From Ophioceras dolichostomum (Eukaryota; Ascomycota; Sordariomycetes; Magnaporthales; Ophioceraceae), in assembly GCA_003049485.1 (NCBI GenBank), contig PYST01000297.1:1-49689 (forward strand): a stretch of 49,689 nt of DNA, in the 5' to 3' direction. The notes below the pieces were generated by a model that had not been told where the DNA came from, ran no database searches, and saw only the letters and a list, made by a program, of their open reading frames with translations. The translations under genes and the position numbers were made by a program. The first letter of the stretch is position 1, and every line of letters starts with the position of its first letter. Positions 11,540-22,278 of the stretch are shown here, piece by piece.

Positions 11540-13373
11540 GTTCCAGGAGGGGGAGGAGGAGGAGGACGGCAGGCCCAGAGGCCTGGTCTATTAACACCGG
11601 TGTCTGCTTGGGGGGACGAGACAGTTGTTGCACACACTGCGAAGTGTCGCGCGTCCTAGGTATATATAGGGAGCCGGTGCGACACGCGCCACCAGAACCC
11701 GTCACTCGTGGTAATTTATGTGGGCGGGCCAGGACAAATCGGAGGCCCCGGCATCGACCAGAGAGTGGTATCGCAGCTGTCAACGGCGTCGGCGCGAACC
11801 GGGTTTCCGGGAAGACCCCGAGGCGGTAGAGAAAGGAAACTCGCCGACTCGCCGTGGTTGGCCGCAATGATCGAGAACAGCAACTAACCACGGAAAAATC
11901 TCGCGGTGTGGGAACCGGCAAAAAAAAGGGGTACGAGAGGTAGGTCAAGCAAATGTTAAGAAATGATCGGCAGGAGACTCATGGTGGGAAAAGCGAGAGC
12001 AAAAGGCTTGACCCCAACGGCAGCGCGTTTGCTTAATCGCACTGAGGCTAGTCGGAGCTATCATCACATGAAGCAAGCTACTGGTGTGTGGCACTGCGCT
12101 ACGCCCTTCAATCAAAAACAAACGTGCATCTCGTGAAATGTTGGTGAGCGCAGCAACTCAAAGGCTAGGGCAACTAGCTCAGAGCCGGCGTGTGCTGACT
12201 GACGTCAATCCTTTGTTCTCGAGTCTGGATCCACAGGGTCTGAACCTTGGCCCAATGAGGTCCCCATATGATACCAGCACAAAGTCTTTTTAGTAAGAGT
12301 GAAGTTCCCTCCACGTAAGCCGTCGATAGCCCCTCCATACATCACCGATGGGTGCCGACCACGGGGCCAGAATCAGGGTCTTTCCGACCCTTTGAAGATG
12401 CAAGATTGACTTAACTCCATGTCTAGACGGAAATTTTATTTTTTTTGGACGGTCGTATTTCTAGAAGGACTGAACGATAAGGCTACCAGAAAGCTAGCCG
12501 CTTCTGCGCGTCTGTACAAAGTCTGGTAGGTGCGGAATACCACTAGATACCATAAGAATACCTACCTACCTAGGTAGTTCTCAGTTCGAGCCCAACAATG
12601 CACGACAGTGCAGTGCGACCCTGAAATTCGGGGGTCCTTCCCCCGAAGTGGAAGTCCCGCCCGTCACGGAGCTGTGGAAGGAAAAAAATTCGGGATGGCA
12701 TGTGAAAATACCTACCTCCTTCCTTACCTATGCACTTCTGGACAACCACACGCGGGTCCGTTGAAGCAAGCCACGCACGGAAAGTAAAGAGCATCTCGAG
12801 GGAGGCCGGAGACAGTTCTCTCGTTGACGCTTACAATTCAGTTTCCCACCACCCCGCTATCCGCCAACGCCGTTGCAACGGTTGAGGAGCAAAACGCGTG
12901 CGGCCGGCCTGCGTGACTTCCTCGCCTCGTGCGCGCAGCTAGGTCGTCCGGGCCGTCCTTCACACGAGGCCTCGTCTCCACTCCAACTCCCCAGCGACTA
13001 AGTTAGCTCGGTGGTCGTATCGACCTCTCCAGTCAGAAGCGAGGGGAAGCTTTCCTTATTACGGCGTCCTTTCTTTTTTTTTTTCAGCTGGTCCACTCTG
13101 CTGCGGTGTTCGGCATCTTCCACCTGATCATCACCCTACTGCTTCCCCGTACTTTTTCTTACCCCGACAGCACTTTAAAGAGCAGCCTGTTTCCCCGCAC
13201 ATCCCCCGCGATTCTCGACTCGAGAGTAGAGAAGAAAGAAAGAGTGCAGTTAAGTTAGTTCTCGTGCGCCAAGTTTGAGCTTGCTTGTTGTTTTATAATA
13301 ACCTACCTTGTACCTACTCGATCTGGCCCTCCCAATCCCTCCTCTGAGCCTCGTGTTCGGCGCGGTGGTTATA
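11540..13373. other. Divergent promoter region between lro1 (-) and mak3 (+)
   Basis: This 1.8 kb holds no supported gene. It carries a perfect CRE palindrome (listed separately), an ACCTACCTACCTAGGTAGG tetranucleotide patch at about 12560-12577, and a pyrimidine-rich stretch with a T run at about 13071-13085 just before the mak3 gene, which is typical of a fungal core promoter or 5' UTR. Confidence 0.5.
12200..12207. promoter_or_regulatory. CRE/ATF-type palindrome TGACGTCA
   Basis: An exact 8-bp palindrome TGACGTCA lies 661 bp upstream of the lro1 ATG and about 1.17 kb upstream of the mak3 ATG. This is the consensus site for CREB/ATF-class bZIP proteins (Atf1/AtfA, Sko1 in fungi). That it is used is inference, since an 8-mer occurs by chance about once per 65 kb. 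Confidence 0.35.
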
Positions 13374-14181
13374 ATGGCCGCCGCCGCCGCCGCCGCCGCC
13401 ACCACCAGCACTACCCCGAATCCACACAGCAAGCCAATCGAAGTTCGGCGGGTGACCGAGCTTCCAGGGGAGCTCCAGTATGTACAGTACAGCCACGATC
13501 TGGAGGAGCAGTACCTGCCCGCGATCCGCGCCCTGATCTCCAAGGACCTCAGCGAACCGTATAGTATATACGTGTACCGCTACTTCCTCTATCAATGGGG
13601 CCACCTGTGTTTCATGGTCAGTTTACTTTTTTCTTGAATAATCCCTTCCTTGCCAGTCTTCCCCNNNNNNNNNNNNNNNNNNNNNNNNNNNNNNNNNNNN
13701 NNNCCCCCCCCCTTAACCTTGCTATGCACCTACTAACTAGGTAACTGTCTCATCTGGTACCTGTCTACCTACTATCTCCCGTCGTCAGGCACTAAACCCG
13801 ATCGACTCCTCCCTGATAGGCGTGATCATCTGCAAGCTGGAGACGCACTCCTCGCACTCCCCCCCGACGCGTAGGGGCTACATCGCCATGTTGGCCGTGT
13901 CCGCCGCCTTCCGGGGCCACGGCGTCGCCACCGAGTTGGTGAAGCAGGCCGTCGTCGCCATGGAGTCGCGCAACGCCGACGAGATCGTCCTCGAGACCGA
14001 GGAGACCAACCTGCCGGCCATGCGCCTGTACGAGCGCCTGGGGTTCATCCGGTCTAAGAAGCTGCACCGCTACTACCTGAACGGCAACAGCGCGTACAGG
14101 CTCGTGCTGCTGCTGAAGCATCTGGAACCGGAAGAGGATCCTGCTGATTTGGCGTTGGACTCGGAGGATGATCGGAGGTAG
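13374..14181 (+). CDS. MAK3: NatC catalytic N-alpha-acetyltransferase (Mak3/NAA30)
   Basis: Two exons, 13374-13616 and 13789-14181, give 211 aa joined at CFM|ALNPIDSSLIGVI. The start is the ATG at 13374, which opens a poly-Ala leader encoded by GCC repeats. The protein is a GNAT acetyltransferase. The strand before the cofactor loop reads RRGYIAMLAVSAAFRGHGVA, with the acetyl-CoA pyrophosphate-binding loop RGHGVA at 123-128. It is followed by ETEETNLPAMRLYERLGF, the usual end of a GNAT fold. Within NatC (with Mak10 and Mak31), Mak3 acetylates N-terminal Met followed by a hydrophobic residue, co-translationally on the ribosome. Yeast Mak3 is 176 aa; the extra length is the leader and an acidic tail. 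The intron contains the assembly gap, so its true length is unknown. Confidence 0.93.
13665..13703. other. Assembly gap (39 N)
   Basis: Thirty-nine Ns are flanked on the left by CCCC and on the right by a run of nine C. They lie within the mak3 intron. The C runs on both sides suggest that a homopolymer or collapsed C-rich repeat broke the assembly. Confidence 0.98.
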
Positions 14182-15456
14182 CAGTGGTGGCTAGGAGTGA
14201 TTGTGATCCCGGTAGCTGGGATGGGCCCGTCGTTTTTCTCTGAGGACCACCGACAGGCTGGCAGGCAGACTTTACCCCCTTTCGACTAACGAGCGGCCGT
14301 CCAAGTTCTGTACCACTTTGGCAGCAGTCTCCGCGTCTACCAAGGACCAGAAGCGAGGGAAGTATACAGGCGGCATAGGCGTCCGGCCCCTTCTGCGTGG
14401 GAGTAAGAGAGAGGCTCCTTCGAGATCAGAGCCGAGTCGCCGAGAGGCATGGTATATGATAGCCAAGGAAAGGCTTCAACAACAAGGGATTACTGATAGC
14501 GATCAGAGGGCGTCTGTGCCCGTCACCAGGCGGCGGTGGTCTTGGAGCGGTGCCTCTTTATAGATAGATGGTATTGTTGATACATACTAGCCGGGTTAGG
14601 CAATGCATATAGGGGGGCTCGCTGGACGATAGCATCTCGACGAACATCACGGCGTTGGCATTAGACACACGCGTAACTTGCTTAGCTTTTATAGTATTAT
14701 CAAGCGTTAAGGAAGTCTTCATCGTCTGGAGTCGTAGCTCTAGGCTCATTCAGCCTTGCCCTGTGTGATTATTATTCCCTGTGCTGCTCTCTCAGAAGTG
14801 AAGCCGCCAGGCCCGCGCTGTGAGCATGTTGAAGTGAAAGTAGACACGAGGGTGTAAGGACAACCATCATACCCGAGGATGCTGCTAGGGAAGAAGAGGG
14901 GAGAAGTATGAAAACCCGGGACTGGACCCAGGGATGCCGTGTCTCCATTCCCATAGGCGAGCCGAGGTAGAAAACAATAGAAACAGAGAAGGGGGAAACA
15001 CATTCGATCTATTCTGGCTTAGACAGTCGATGTGAAGGTGGTCGTCGACGGCAACAACCAAGGGGCATCCATCCATCTGTCTGCACAATGATCTTGACGG
15101 AACCGGAGACTATTTTCACATACCACCAGAGAGAGCCCAATAGTTGAGACACACGAAGAACGAAAAACAAAACAAACCGAAGGAGGGGGTATCATGTCAT
15201 CGTTCATCATCCACATCGCGTCGGTGTCGCCAGCAGCCAACACAACAACCACTAGTCCAAAGGCAGCTTTGGAGTGGGTTAAGTTCCAATGTGTAGACTG
15301 ATAGGTTTCCCCGCCCCGATAGTAGTTGATATAGCCGGAGGCTGTGGAGCGGCTGGCTTGTCGATCGATCCGGGGGCTCCAGAAGGCAGTCGATGCAGCA
15401 GAGCTGAATAGGTCGGTACACAACCAACTCCAGGGATGGATGATAGGCCTAGGTAC
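14182..15456. other. Convergent intergenic region, mak3 and DUF1917 gene 3' ends
   Basis: No gene is seen in this 1.3 kb. The minus-strand part next to the DUF1917 gene (15200-15456) is open in more than one frame but lacks any domain, so I read it as 3' UTR. One caveat is that a splice donor overlaps the stop codon of that gene (see findings). Confidence 0.45.
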
Positions 15457-16779
15457 TTACAGCCCATCACCAAAGTCCACGTAGCCGAGCCAGCCGTTCT
15501 CGTTGTTGTCGGCGGAGGGCATGCCCCCATCGCGGGACGCCATATACTCCAAGATGGTCCTGGAGCCGTAGATCGATGCCCTGATTTTCCAGGGGTTCTT
15601 GCCGTCCAGGCCTAGGTATGTGTAGGCATCTGGATATGTATGCAAAGCATTGATTGGTCAGTTGTTGTCCATCAAGGAAGTAGCAGCAGAAGGCTAGTCC
15701 ATGAGTCTCTGAGGAGGGAGCGGAGGAAATGGGGAGGGATGTAGGTTCCACACCGTACCTGGCTTGTAGTAGATCTGCCTCGCGTCAGGGACGAGCCTCA
15801 GCTCCTTGAGCTTGCGGAGCACGCGGCCGACGTCGTCTAGCTTGCCGAAGTGGTGCGTGTAGATGCAGATGAGCCGGTCCTGGGCCGGGTGCCTCTCTCC
15901 GCCCTTGGCGGCCACTTTGGCGCCGATGCCCAGCTGGCCCTTTGAGGTGGCCTCGGCGACCTTTGCCCAGACGGCGTTGACGTTCTGGGGGCTGATGAAA
16001 AGCATCCACTAAAACACGCCAGCGAGAATTTTTGTGTACAAAGTCAGCTTTGGCCATTGCGTTTGTCGGGTCGCTATGGATGGTGTCAACAATACCTTGC
16101 CACAAGTGACCCGGGTGGATTCGGCCAGCATGAGGATGTCCTTGGCGGCATCTCGGGTCGCCATGGAGAGCTCTCGGTTGAGGACGGCGGTGAGGTTGAT
16201 CATCAACCTGGCGCCGTCCTTGAAGTCGGTCAGGAGGTGGAGGCGCTCCATGCCCCCCTTTTCCAGGGCCATGATGAGGCAGTTCTTGGGCAGGGGGCCT
16301 TCCATCTGGCCCCCCTCGGACGACGCGGTGGTGCTGGCGTCGACGAACGGGTTGCACACCCAGATCCACTCTTCGCTCGCCGTGGTGGCGGGTGGCATGC
16401 GGGCGAGGAACTGGGAGATCGTCTCGTTCAGCTGCCATGCTTGCGCCTTGCCCGCATAGGGGTTCCATTTCGCAGCCGACGAGGCGGCGGTAGGCATAGT
16501 CGCGGCTGTGGGAGCTGAGGCTGAAGCTGATGCTGAAGCTGAGGCCGAGGAGGAGAAGGGAGGGGAGCGATGCTCGAAAAACTTTGCTATGTCGTTCAGT
16601 GTGACTGGCGGCTCCTCTTGGTCTATGTCCATCCGGTCGTCCACTGGTCAGCGAATGTTGCAATACTCATTCGAAGGGGAAAGGGGGATAGAGGTAGCAG
16701 TTTACGAGCGAAGGAGCTTACGGTAATTCTCGGACTCGGGGCTGAGTCTGATGGGGTCGTTGATCGAGTTTCCAGACAT
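15457..16779 (-). CDS. DUF1917 domain protein (BLES03/C11orf68-like)
   Basis: Four exons, 16779-16722, 16643-16096, 16008-15759 and 15629-15457, give 342 aa with every phase consistent. The N-terminus (MSGNSINDPIRLSPESEN) leads to a short disordered Ser/Ala stretch. The conserved core begins about residue 85 (KWNPYAGKAQAWQLNETI) and continues through EEWIWVCNPF, WMLFISPQNVNAVWAKV, RLICIYTHHFGKLDDV and YLGLDGKNPWKIRASIYG. This core is the DUF1917 family (human BLES03), which has an eIF4E-like fold of unresolved function. The C-terminal TAA lies within a strong donor (CT|GTAAGT), so a further exon cannot be excluded. It is divergent with the dph7 gene across 459 bp. Confidence 0.82.
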
Positions 16780-17238
16780 GGTGAATGAAGCTCGAGTGTA
16801 CTTGTAATTGGTGAATGAAAAGGTAAGGGTTAGGTTACAGGGTAGGAATTTGAATACAAAACAGCAGCTCCGTTAACGGTTTAATCGTACTGCAGACTGA
16901 CAGATTTGACTAAACGCTTCGAAGAGAAAATGTTGATGTTGTAGAGGTTCGAGATCAGACAAACTGGGAAACGACGAACGAAGGAGAGCGAGGCCCTGAA
17001 GTAGCAGTGGCCAGAGCCTGTTGTGGGTCCCCGCAGCGGGAAGCCATCCACAGTCGTCTGATGCACTCGTTTTCTCGTCGACATTAAATTCCAACGTTCA
17101 AACGACACAGCTTCAAAATTGATCCTGATTGCACCACTTACATACTTTTCAACCCTACCTAGTTATCAAGCAGTGCCAGGCCGTCTTCGCCTAAGAGTCT
17201 TTAGTGGCTAAAGAAACTCTCAGGAGTTGTGCTGCCGG
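16780..17238. promoter_or_regulatory. Short divergent promoter between the DUF1917 gene (-) and dph7 (+)
   Basis: This 459 bp separates two start codons on opposite strands, so both promoters must lie here unless one extends into the neighbour. I see no specific factor site that I would defend. Confidence 0.55.
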
Positions 17239-18657
17239 ATGGAAGATGGAAACAGTGGCAGCGCCAGCGGCAGTGGCCAGTTGATATCCTCTCGCCAGAC
17301 CATTGTGCTGCCACTCCCGCCGAGTTGTGCCGAGTTCTGCCCTGCTCATCCAGACTACTTCTTGACAGGGACTTACGACCTTGAAAAGTCGGAGAATATT
17401 CCTGAGGTCGATAGCGGAGATGATGATGATGGCAACGACGAGGCTGTCGTTGCAGCCCGGACACCACAGTCCCGGAGAGGGAGCATCATAGTGTGCCGTC
17501 TTGTGGATGGTAGAATGTACGCTGTCTTTATCTCTCGTCCCCTGTCCATCTCTTCCAAGTGTTGTCTTCGCCCCTTTGCCCCCTCCTCGAGCAATTTCCC
17601 TCCACCTCAGACAACTGACTTTTAAACTAGCACCATCGTCCAAACTCTCTCTCAGGCATCTGCCGTCTTGGACATCCACTTCCAGCCACCCGGTAACGGT
17701 CGAGAAGACATATGCGCTGCTGCCTCCAGCACAGGGACTATCTCGATCTTCCGCTGCGACGGCGAGCTCAATCCAACTTGCCCTCTGAGCCTCGTGCGCG
17801 TCCTGGACTCCTTGGTACCCGATGATGTTCTCATCACCTCGTGCGCCTGGCATCCCAGCATCCCTGACTTCTTGGCATTCACAACGTCACGAGGCATGGT
17901 CCAACTGCTCAAACTGGGCGATGATGATGAAGGCTGGACATCACCCCTGGTGCTTCAGCACAGTCCCCTAGAGGCATGGGCGGTATCCTTCTCCCCCCGA
18001 CTGTCCAGGCAGCCGGGATCAGAAACCGCCAGCCACCTGTTCACTGTCTACTCAGGAGGCGACGACTCCTCGCTACGGTACTGCAGTTGGTCCGACAGTG
18101 CCGACTACGCCTCCGCCTACCTACCAACCAAGATTGACGCCCACGACGCAGGCGTGGTCGCCATCCTGCCGCTGGACCTGCTCACGGAGGACGGATCAGC
18201 CTTAGTGGTGACGGGGAGCTACGACGACAAGATCCGAGTGTTCGCCATCAAGCCGCTCCACGAGACCGGAGGACGGCGCGAGTACACGGAGCTAGCCGAC
18301 AAGGACCTCGGCGGCGGCGTCTGGCGACTGAAGCTGGTCGACATCGTCACAACGAGCTACCACGATGGGAGTGACTCTAAGACGGCGGCGGCGGCGGCAG
18401 CGGTGGTGGTGGTCCGCCTGTTGGCCTCGTGCATGCACGCCGGGGCGAGGATCGTAGAGTTGGCGGGCACAAACGGTCTTACTTCTTGGGAGATCAGGGT
18501 GCTCGGCCGGTTCGAGGAACACAAGAGCATGAACTACGCCTCTGATTTCTGGCCGCATGATGGGGATAAGCCGCCCTCCGAGGGCAAGAAGACGATCACC
18601 TGTGTCTCGACGAGCTTTTACGACAAGCTCCTGTGCTTGTGGGAGGTTCAGCTGTAG
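17239..18657 (+). CDS. DPH7: Diphthine methyltransferase Dph7 (WD40)
   Basis: Two exons, 17239-17516 and 17631-18657, give 434 aa. The junction AT|C restores the family sequence (ITIVQTLSQASAVLDIHFQPP). The start is the ATG at 17239 (MEDGNSGS). The protein is a WD40 propeller. Early blades contain GTYDLEK and RGSIIVCRLVDG. The central part has SCAWHPSIPDFLAFTTSRG, EAWAVSFSP and SGGDDSSLRYCSW, and the later part has TGSYDDKIRVFAIKP. In yeast (Rrt2/Dph7) and human (WDR85), Dph7 removes the methyl ester from methylated diphthine on eEF2, which lets Dph6 amidate it to diphthamide. Yeast Dph7 is 387 aa, so the length fits. The donor context AT|GTACGC is weaker than usual but is the only choice that keeps the frame. 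Confidence 0.9.
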
Positions 18658-20513
18658 GTGGTACTAGTTTGTCAGTTCTCAAATACAAAAGAGGCTCTCT
18701 ACAACAAGAAATCAACAAGTGACTGTTTTCGATCGCATCAGAATGGCATTTTCTTTGAAGACCGGTGCAAGTTTAGGGCATGTGGCCCCTATAAAAGAAC
18801 CGGTCACGGCTGTTCCTGGTGGCATCGTACGATTCTGACGACTCCAACGGCGGGATCTCCACAGCACACGGGGAAGCTAAACCCCAGGGCCGGGTCACTG
18901 CATACATATCACAGGCATCCTCCCGCCTCGATGGCACATGGAGATCAGCCCCCCATCTTCAAAATGCCGATTGTACTATATCAACTGCCATTTGCGGAAA
19001 TCTGGAAACTTCTTACATGGTGTAGTGGTATCTTGGGGGTTGCTGCCAGTCTCGTAGCTGTCAGCGTTGATCGGTGGCTACTGGGCGAGGCTGCTGAGGG
19101 ACGAGTGGGCTACCTTGCTCATGAACAGTTCAAGACTGCGCCAGCTGAGAATTCGGTCCTCGGCGTTCGGCCGTAGAGGGGAGGACCGGAGGCGATCGGA
19201 AAACGACTCCAAAACCGATCAGGCTACACGTCATCAACCTTTGGCCCTTGTGGTTGATACTTTGCGAGTCGATAAGGGAAAGCCGGGGCGATGCTACATT
19301 CACATAAACGCGCAAACAGACCTGCGCCAAAAACACGGCACCAAGCGTCTTGGCCTTCTGGTACAACCGCCTGGACTGGCGTTCAAGTTCCTTCTCGAAC
19401 TCATTTGTGTTCCATTTAGTATGTCTTGGTGTGCTGGTTCAGAACGGAAAAACATCAAAATTCCTATCTGTCTTGATCACCACTTTCTTCAAAGACTTCG
19501 AAGAAAACGTTCAACATCTCCGAGCACCCCCGAGGAAGGGATCGCCACTAGGTAGGCACTTTCTAGCGTGAACCGGAGTTCTCTGTTTCCCCGGCTGGCA
19601 GTCGTGCAGTCGTCGTGGCAGGATCCATTGCGCCGAGTCCAGCGTCGTGTCAGTGAGAAGCCTAATAAGACCCCGGTGCTCACTACAACCCTAGCCTCCA
19701 CGGACCTCGAGAGCTTCCGTCTGGTGGCAGGCAGGCAGGTAACCGATACTAGCGGTGCCCCGGCAAACTCCATACAAGCTAGCTTGAAAGCCTTACCGCT
19801 TATCAGATCTTAAGTATCGGGTACCTGCTACAAACGGCGCAAAAAAGCAACACCTAAACCGGACCCGCCATCACGGCTGCCGCTTGACCACCCCCAAAAA
19901 ATTTTGGGATCAGCCTCAGCCGAAAACGCAAAGGAAAAAAAAAAAACCTGTCGTCACCCATCCGGGAAGCTCCTTCTCCCAACTACAAACCATATCAACG
20001 GTCAAGTCAACAATTCTAGGCGAGCAATTCTTTGCAGTCCCTTCCGGAGAAGCTGCAGGACATATCGCCGTTGAATTGTCCAGCAACTGTGTTTTACTTT
20101 GACTACTTCTGATCATCTTTTTTTGTCTCGAGAGGGAGCTTGCTATCAGTGCGCAGTTCTCTCTACCACGATCTTCACCCCATTTAATTTCTTTCCTCCG
20201 TTTGTACAGACCGACCACCCGCCGTCGCCGATGATTCGAGGCAACAGGATTGCGATCAACAGCGAGCGACCTTGCTGACCGACCAGTTGACGGCTTCCCA
20301 TATCCTCGATACCAAAACGACGAACTTCCATCTGTCCTCCTCCTCCAGCGGTCGTCCTTATTTCGCTCGCCCCTTCCGCCGCCCTTCGGCGAGCGAGCCA
20401 CCTTCCTTTCCTCCCGGGGCCTCCCTCCTCCCCCCATCTCGCCGCCCGCCGTCACCCTGGCGCTCCAGGATACCAACAAGGTCTACGGCTCTGCATCTGG
20501 AGCTGTGGCCAAC
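18658..20513. other. Intergenic: dph7 3' flank and mrs4 promoter
   Basis: No supported gene lies in this 1.86 kb. Several medium-length open frames show no domain and no typical codon bias. The right part, from about 19.8 kb, is the upstream region of the mitochondrial carrier and holds an iron-type GATA motif (listed separately). It also contains pyrimidine-rich 5'-UTR-like sequence at about 20330-20460. Confidence 0.5.
19800..19808 (-). promoter_or_regulatory. Iron-responsive GATA (SreA-type) site, ATCTGATAA
   Basis: The plus strand reads TTATCAGAT, which is ATCTGATAA on the minus strand. This is an exact match to ATCWGATAA, the site of SreA/Sre1/SRE-class iron-repressive GATA factors in filamentous fungi. 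It lies 706 bp upstream of the ATG of the mitochondrial iron carrier. Iron carriers of this class are known targets of iron-dependent repression in other ascomycetes, so repression under iron sufficiency is a reasonable inference. Confidence 0.55.
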
Positions 20514-22278
20514 ATGGCCCAGCCAAATGCCGAGCCCGCGGAGGACTACGAGTACGTGTATTTTTTTTTCCTCCGGCCCCCTACTGCCGCCACGTGGCCC
20601 ACCCGCAATGAAAGCCTGAAGAAAAAAGAAGTGCCTGCCCATCGACGGCGAGCAGCGATATACTCGAGGGCGGGGGAAACTTTAGACATCAACAGATCAA
20701 CTCGAATGCTGACTCCGAGCTTGGGATTCACAGCTATGAGGCTCTCCCGCCGAATTTCTCCCTGATGCAAAATATGGCCGCGGGCGCTTTTGCCGGAATC
20801 GCTGTTTGTCCCCCCTTCCCACTTGACTTCTTACTTACCTATCGCCATTGGAGCTTCTCAATGGAACACTTTCGTACTGATTTCCACCTGGGAAAACTCT
20901 AGGAGCATACCGTAATGTACCCAATCGATGCGCTAAAGGTACGCCGAAATCGGAACCAGTCGCACCTTCCCATCATCCCCATTCCGCACCGAACGATATA
21001 AATGTTATGTCGATATACCTAGGCCTATACCCATTAGTATTAGGACAAGCCTTCCTAACGCTCCTTTTTTTGGGCATATGACAGACTCGAATGCAGATCA
21101 TTGGCGCACCGGGGTCGGCGGCGGCCTACAGAGGCATGCTACACGGCACATACCGCATCGCTAGCAGCGAGGGCATATTGAGTCTGTGGCGAGGCATGTC
21201 GAGCGTCGTGGTGGGCGCCGGACCGGCCCACGCCGTCTACTTCGCGACGTACGAGGCTGTCAAGCACGTTATGGGTGGCAACAAGGTCGGCGAGCACCAT
21301 CCGCTTGCTGCGAGTGAGTAGTACTCCCGAAGAGTGTTCATGGGCTGTTCTTCTTTGTGTTGTTCTGATTGCTGACACGGGCGAACGCTTCCCTACTTAG
21401 TCACGAGTGGCGCCTGCGCGACGATCGCGAGCGATGCGTTGATGAACCCTTTCGATGGTACGTAGTATCCCAAGTCTTCAGAGAGGTGCTTCGGAATAGG
21501 AATACAGTGAAGCTGGACCTCGGTGGATCTCGGTGCCCGCTCAGCTCCTCCCAACAGCCCTCTGCAGAAGGAAGGAGAAGCTCAGCCTCGCCGACTTTGC
21601 ACTCGCTGACCCCTCTCTTGCGCCTACTACCTACCTACGCACACAGTGATCAAGCAGCGCATGCAAATCAAGGGATCCGGCACCATGTACCGGTCCCTCC
21701 TCGACTGCGCGCGCTTCGTGTACCGCAACGAAGGGCTGGCCGCCTTCTACGTCTCGTACCCGACCACGCTGTCCATGACGGTGCCCTTCACGGCGCTCCA
21801 GTTCCTCGCCTACGAGTCCATCTCGACGTCGATGAACCCGGCCAAGAAGTACGACCCGTTCACGCACTGCATAGCGGGCGGCGCCGCGGGCGGGTTCGCG
21901 GCCGCCCTGACCACGCCCATGGACGTCATCAAGACGATGCTGCAGACCCGCGGCACCGCATCGGACGCGCAGCTGCGCAACGTCAACGGCTTCGCGGCCG
22001 GCTGCCGCCTCCTGTACGAGCGCGAAGGCTTCCGGGGCTTCTTCAAGGGCGTGAGGCCCCGTGTCATCACCACGATGCCTAGCACGGCTATCTGCTGGTC
22101 TGCATACGAGGCGTCGAAGTGCGTTTTCTTCCCTCCCTCCCTCTTCTTCTCGCTTTCTCTGTTCTACATCCGCCCGCGGGTGGTGGCTTCCTTGCTGACC
22201 GGCTGACTGACTGACCGACTCTCTTTCTCTCTCTCTAGGGCGTATTTCGTCAGGAGAAACAACGGCTCGACAGAGTAG
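20514..22278 (+). CDS. MRS4: Mitochondrial iron carrier Mrs3/Mrs4 (mitoferrin)
   Basis: Seven exons are used: 20514-20551, 20686-20803, 20903-20938, 21085-21313, 21401-21457, 21647-22118 and 22239-22278. They give 329 aa with all phases consistent. It is a mitochondrial carrier (SLC25) with three signature motifs: PIDALK (59-64), PFDVIKQR (from 157) and PMDVIK (from 250). The sequence GIAEHTVMYPIDALKTRMQ is diagnostic of the Mrs3/4 and mitoferrin branch. The three histidines linked to iron transport in yeast Mrs3 (H48, H105, H222) correspond to His54 (AEHT), His113 (GPAHAVYF) and His233 (PFTHC). It carries ferrous iron into the matrix for Fe-S and heme synthesis. Yeast Mrs4 is 304 aa. The gene is intron-rich compared with its neighbours; the intron at 20804 has an unusual GTTTGT donor. 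Confidence 0.95.

Noticed and set aside
14318..14563. Plus-strand open frame downstream of mak3
   Set aside because: Short, no domain, and just after a stop codon in the expected 3' UTR.
19011..19090. tRNA-like A box (TGGTGTAGTGGTATC)
   Set aside because: No proper B box (GGTTCGANNCC) or acceptor stem pairing follows at the right distance; the nearest candidate, GTTGATCGG, does not fit.
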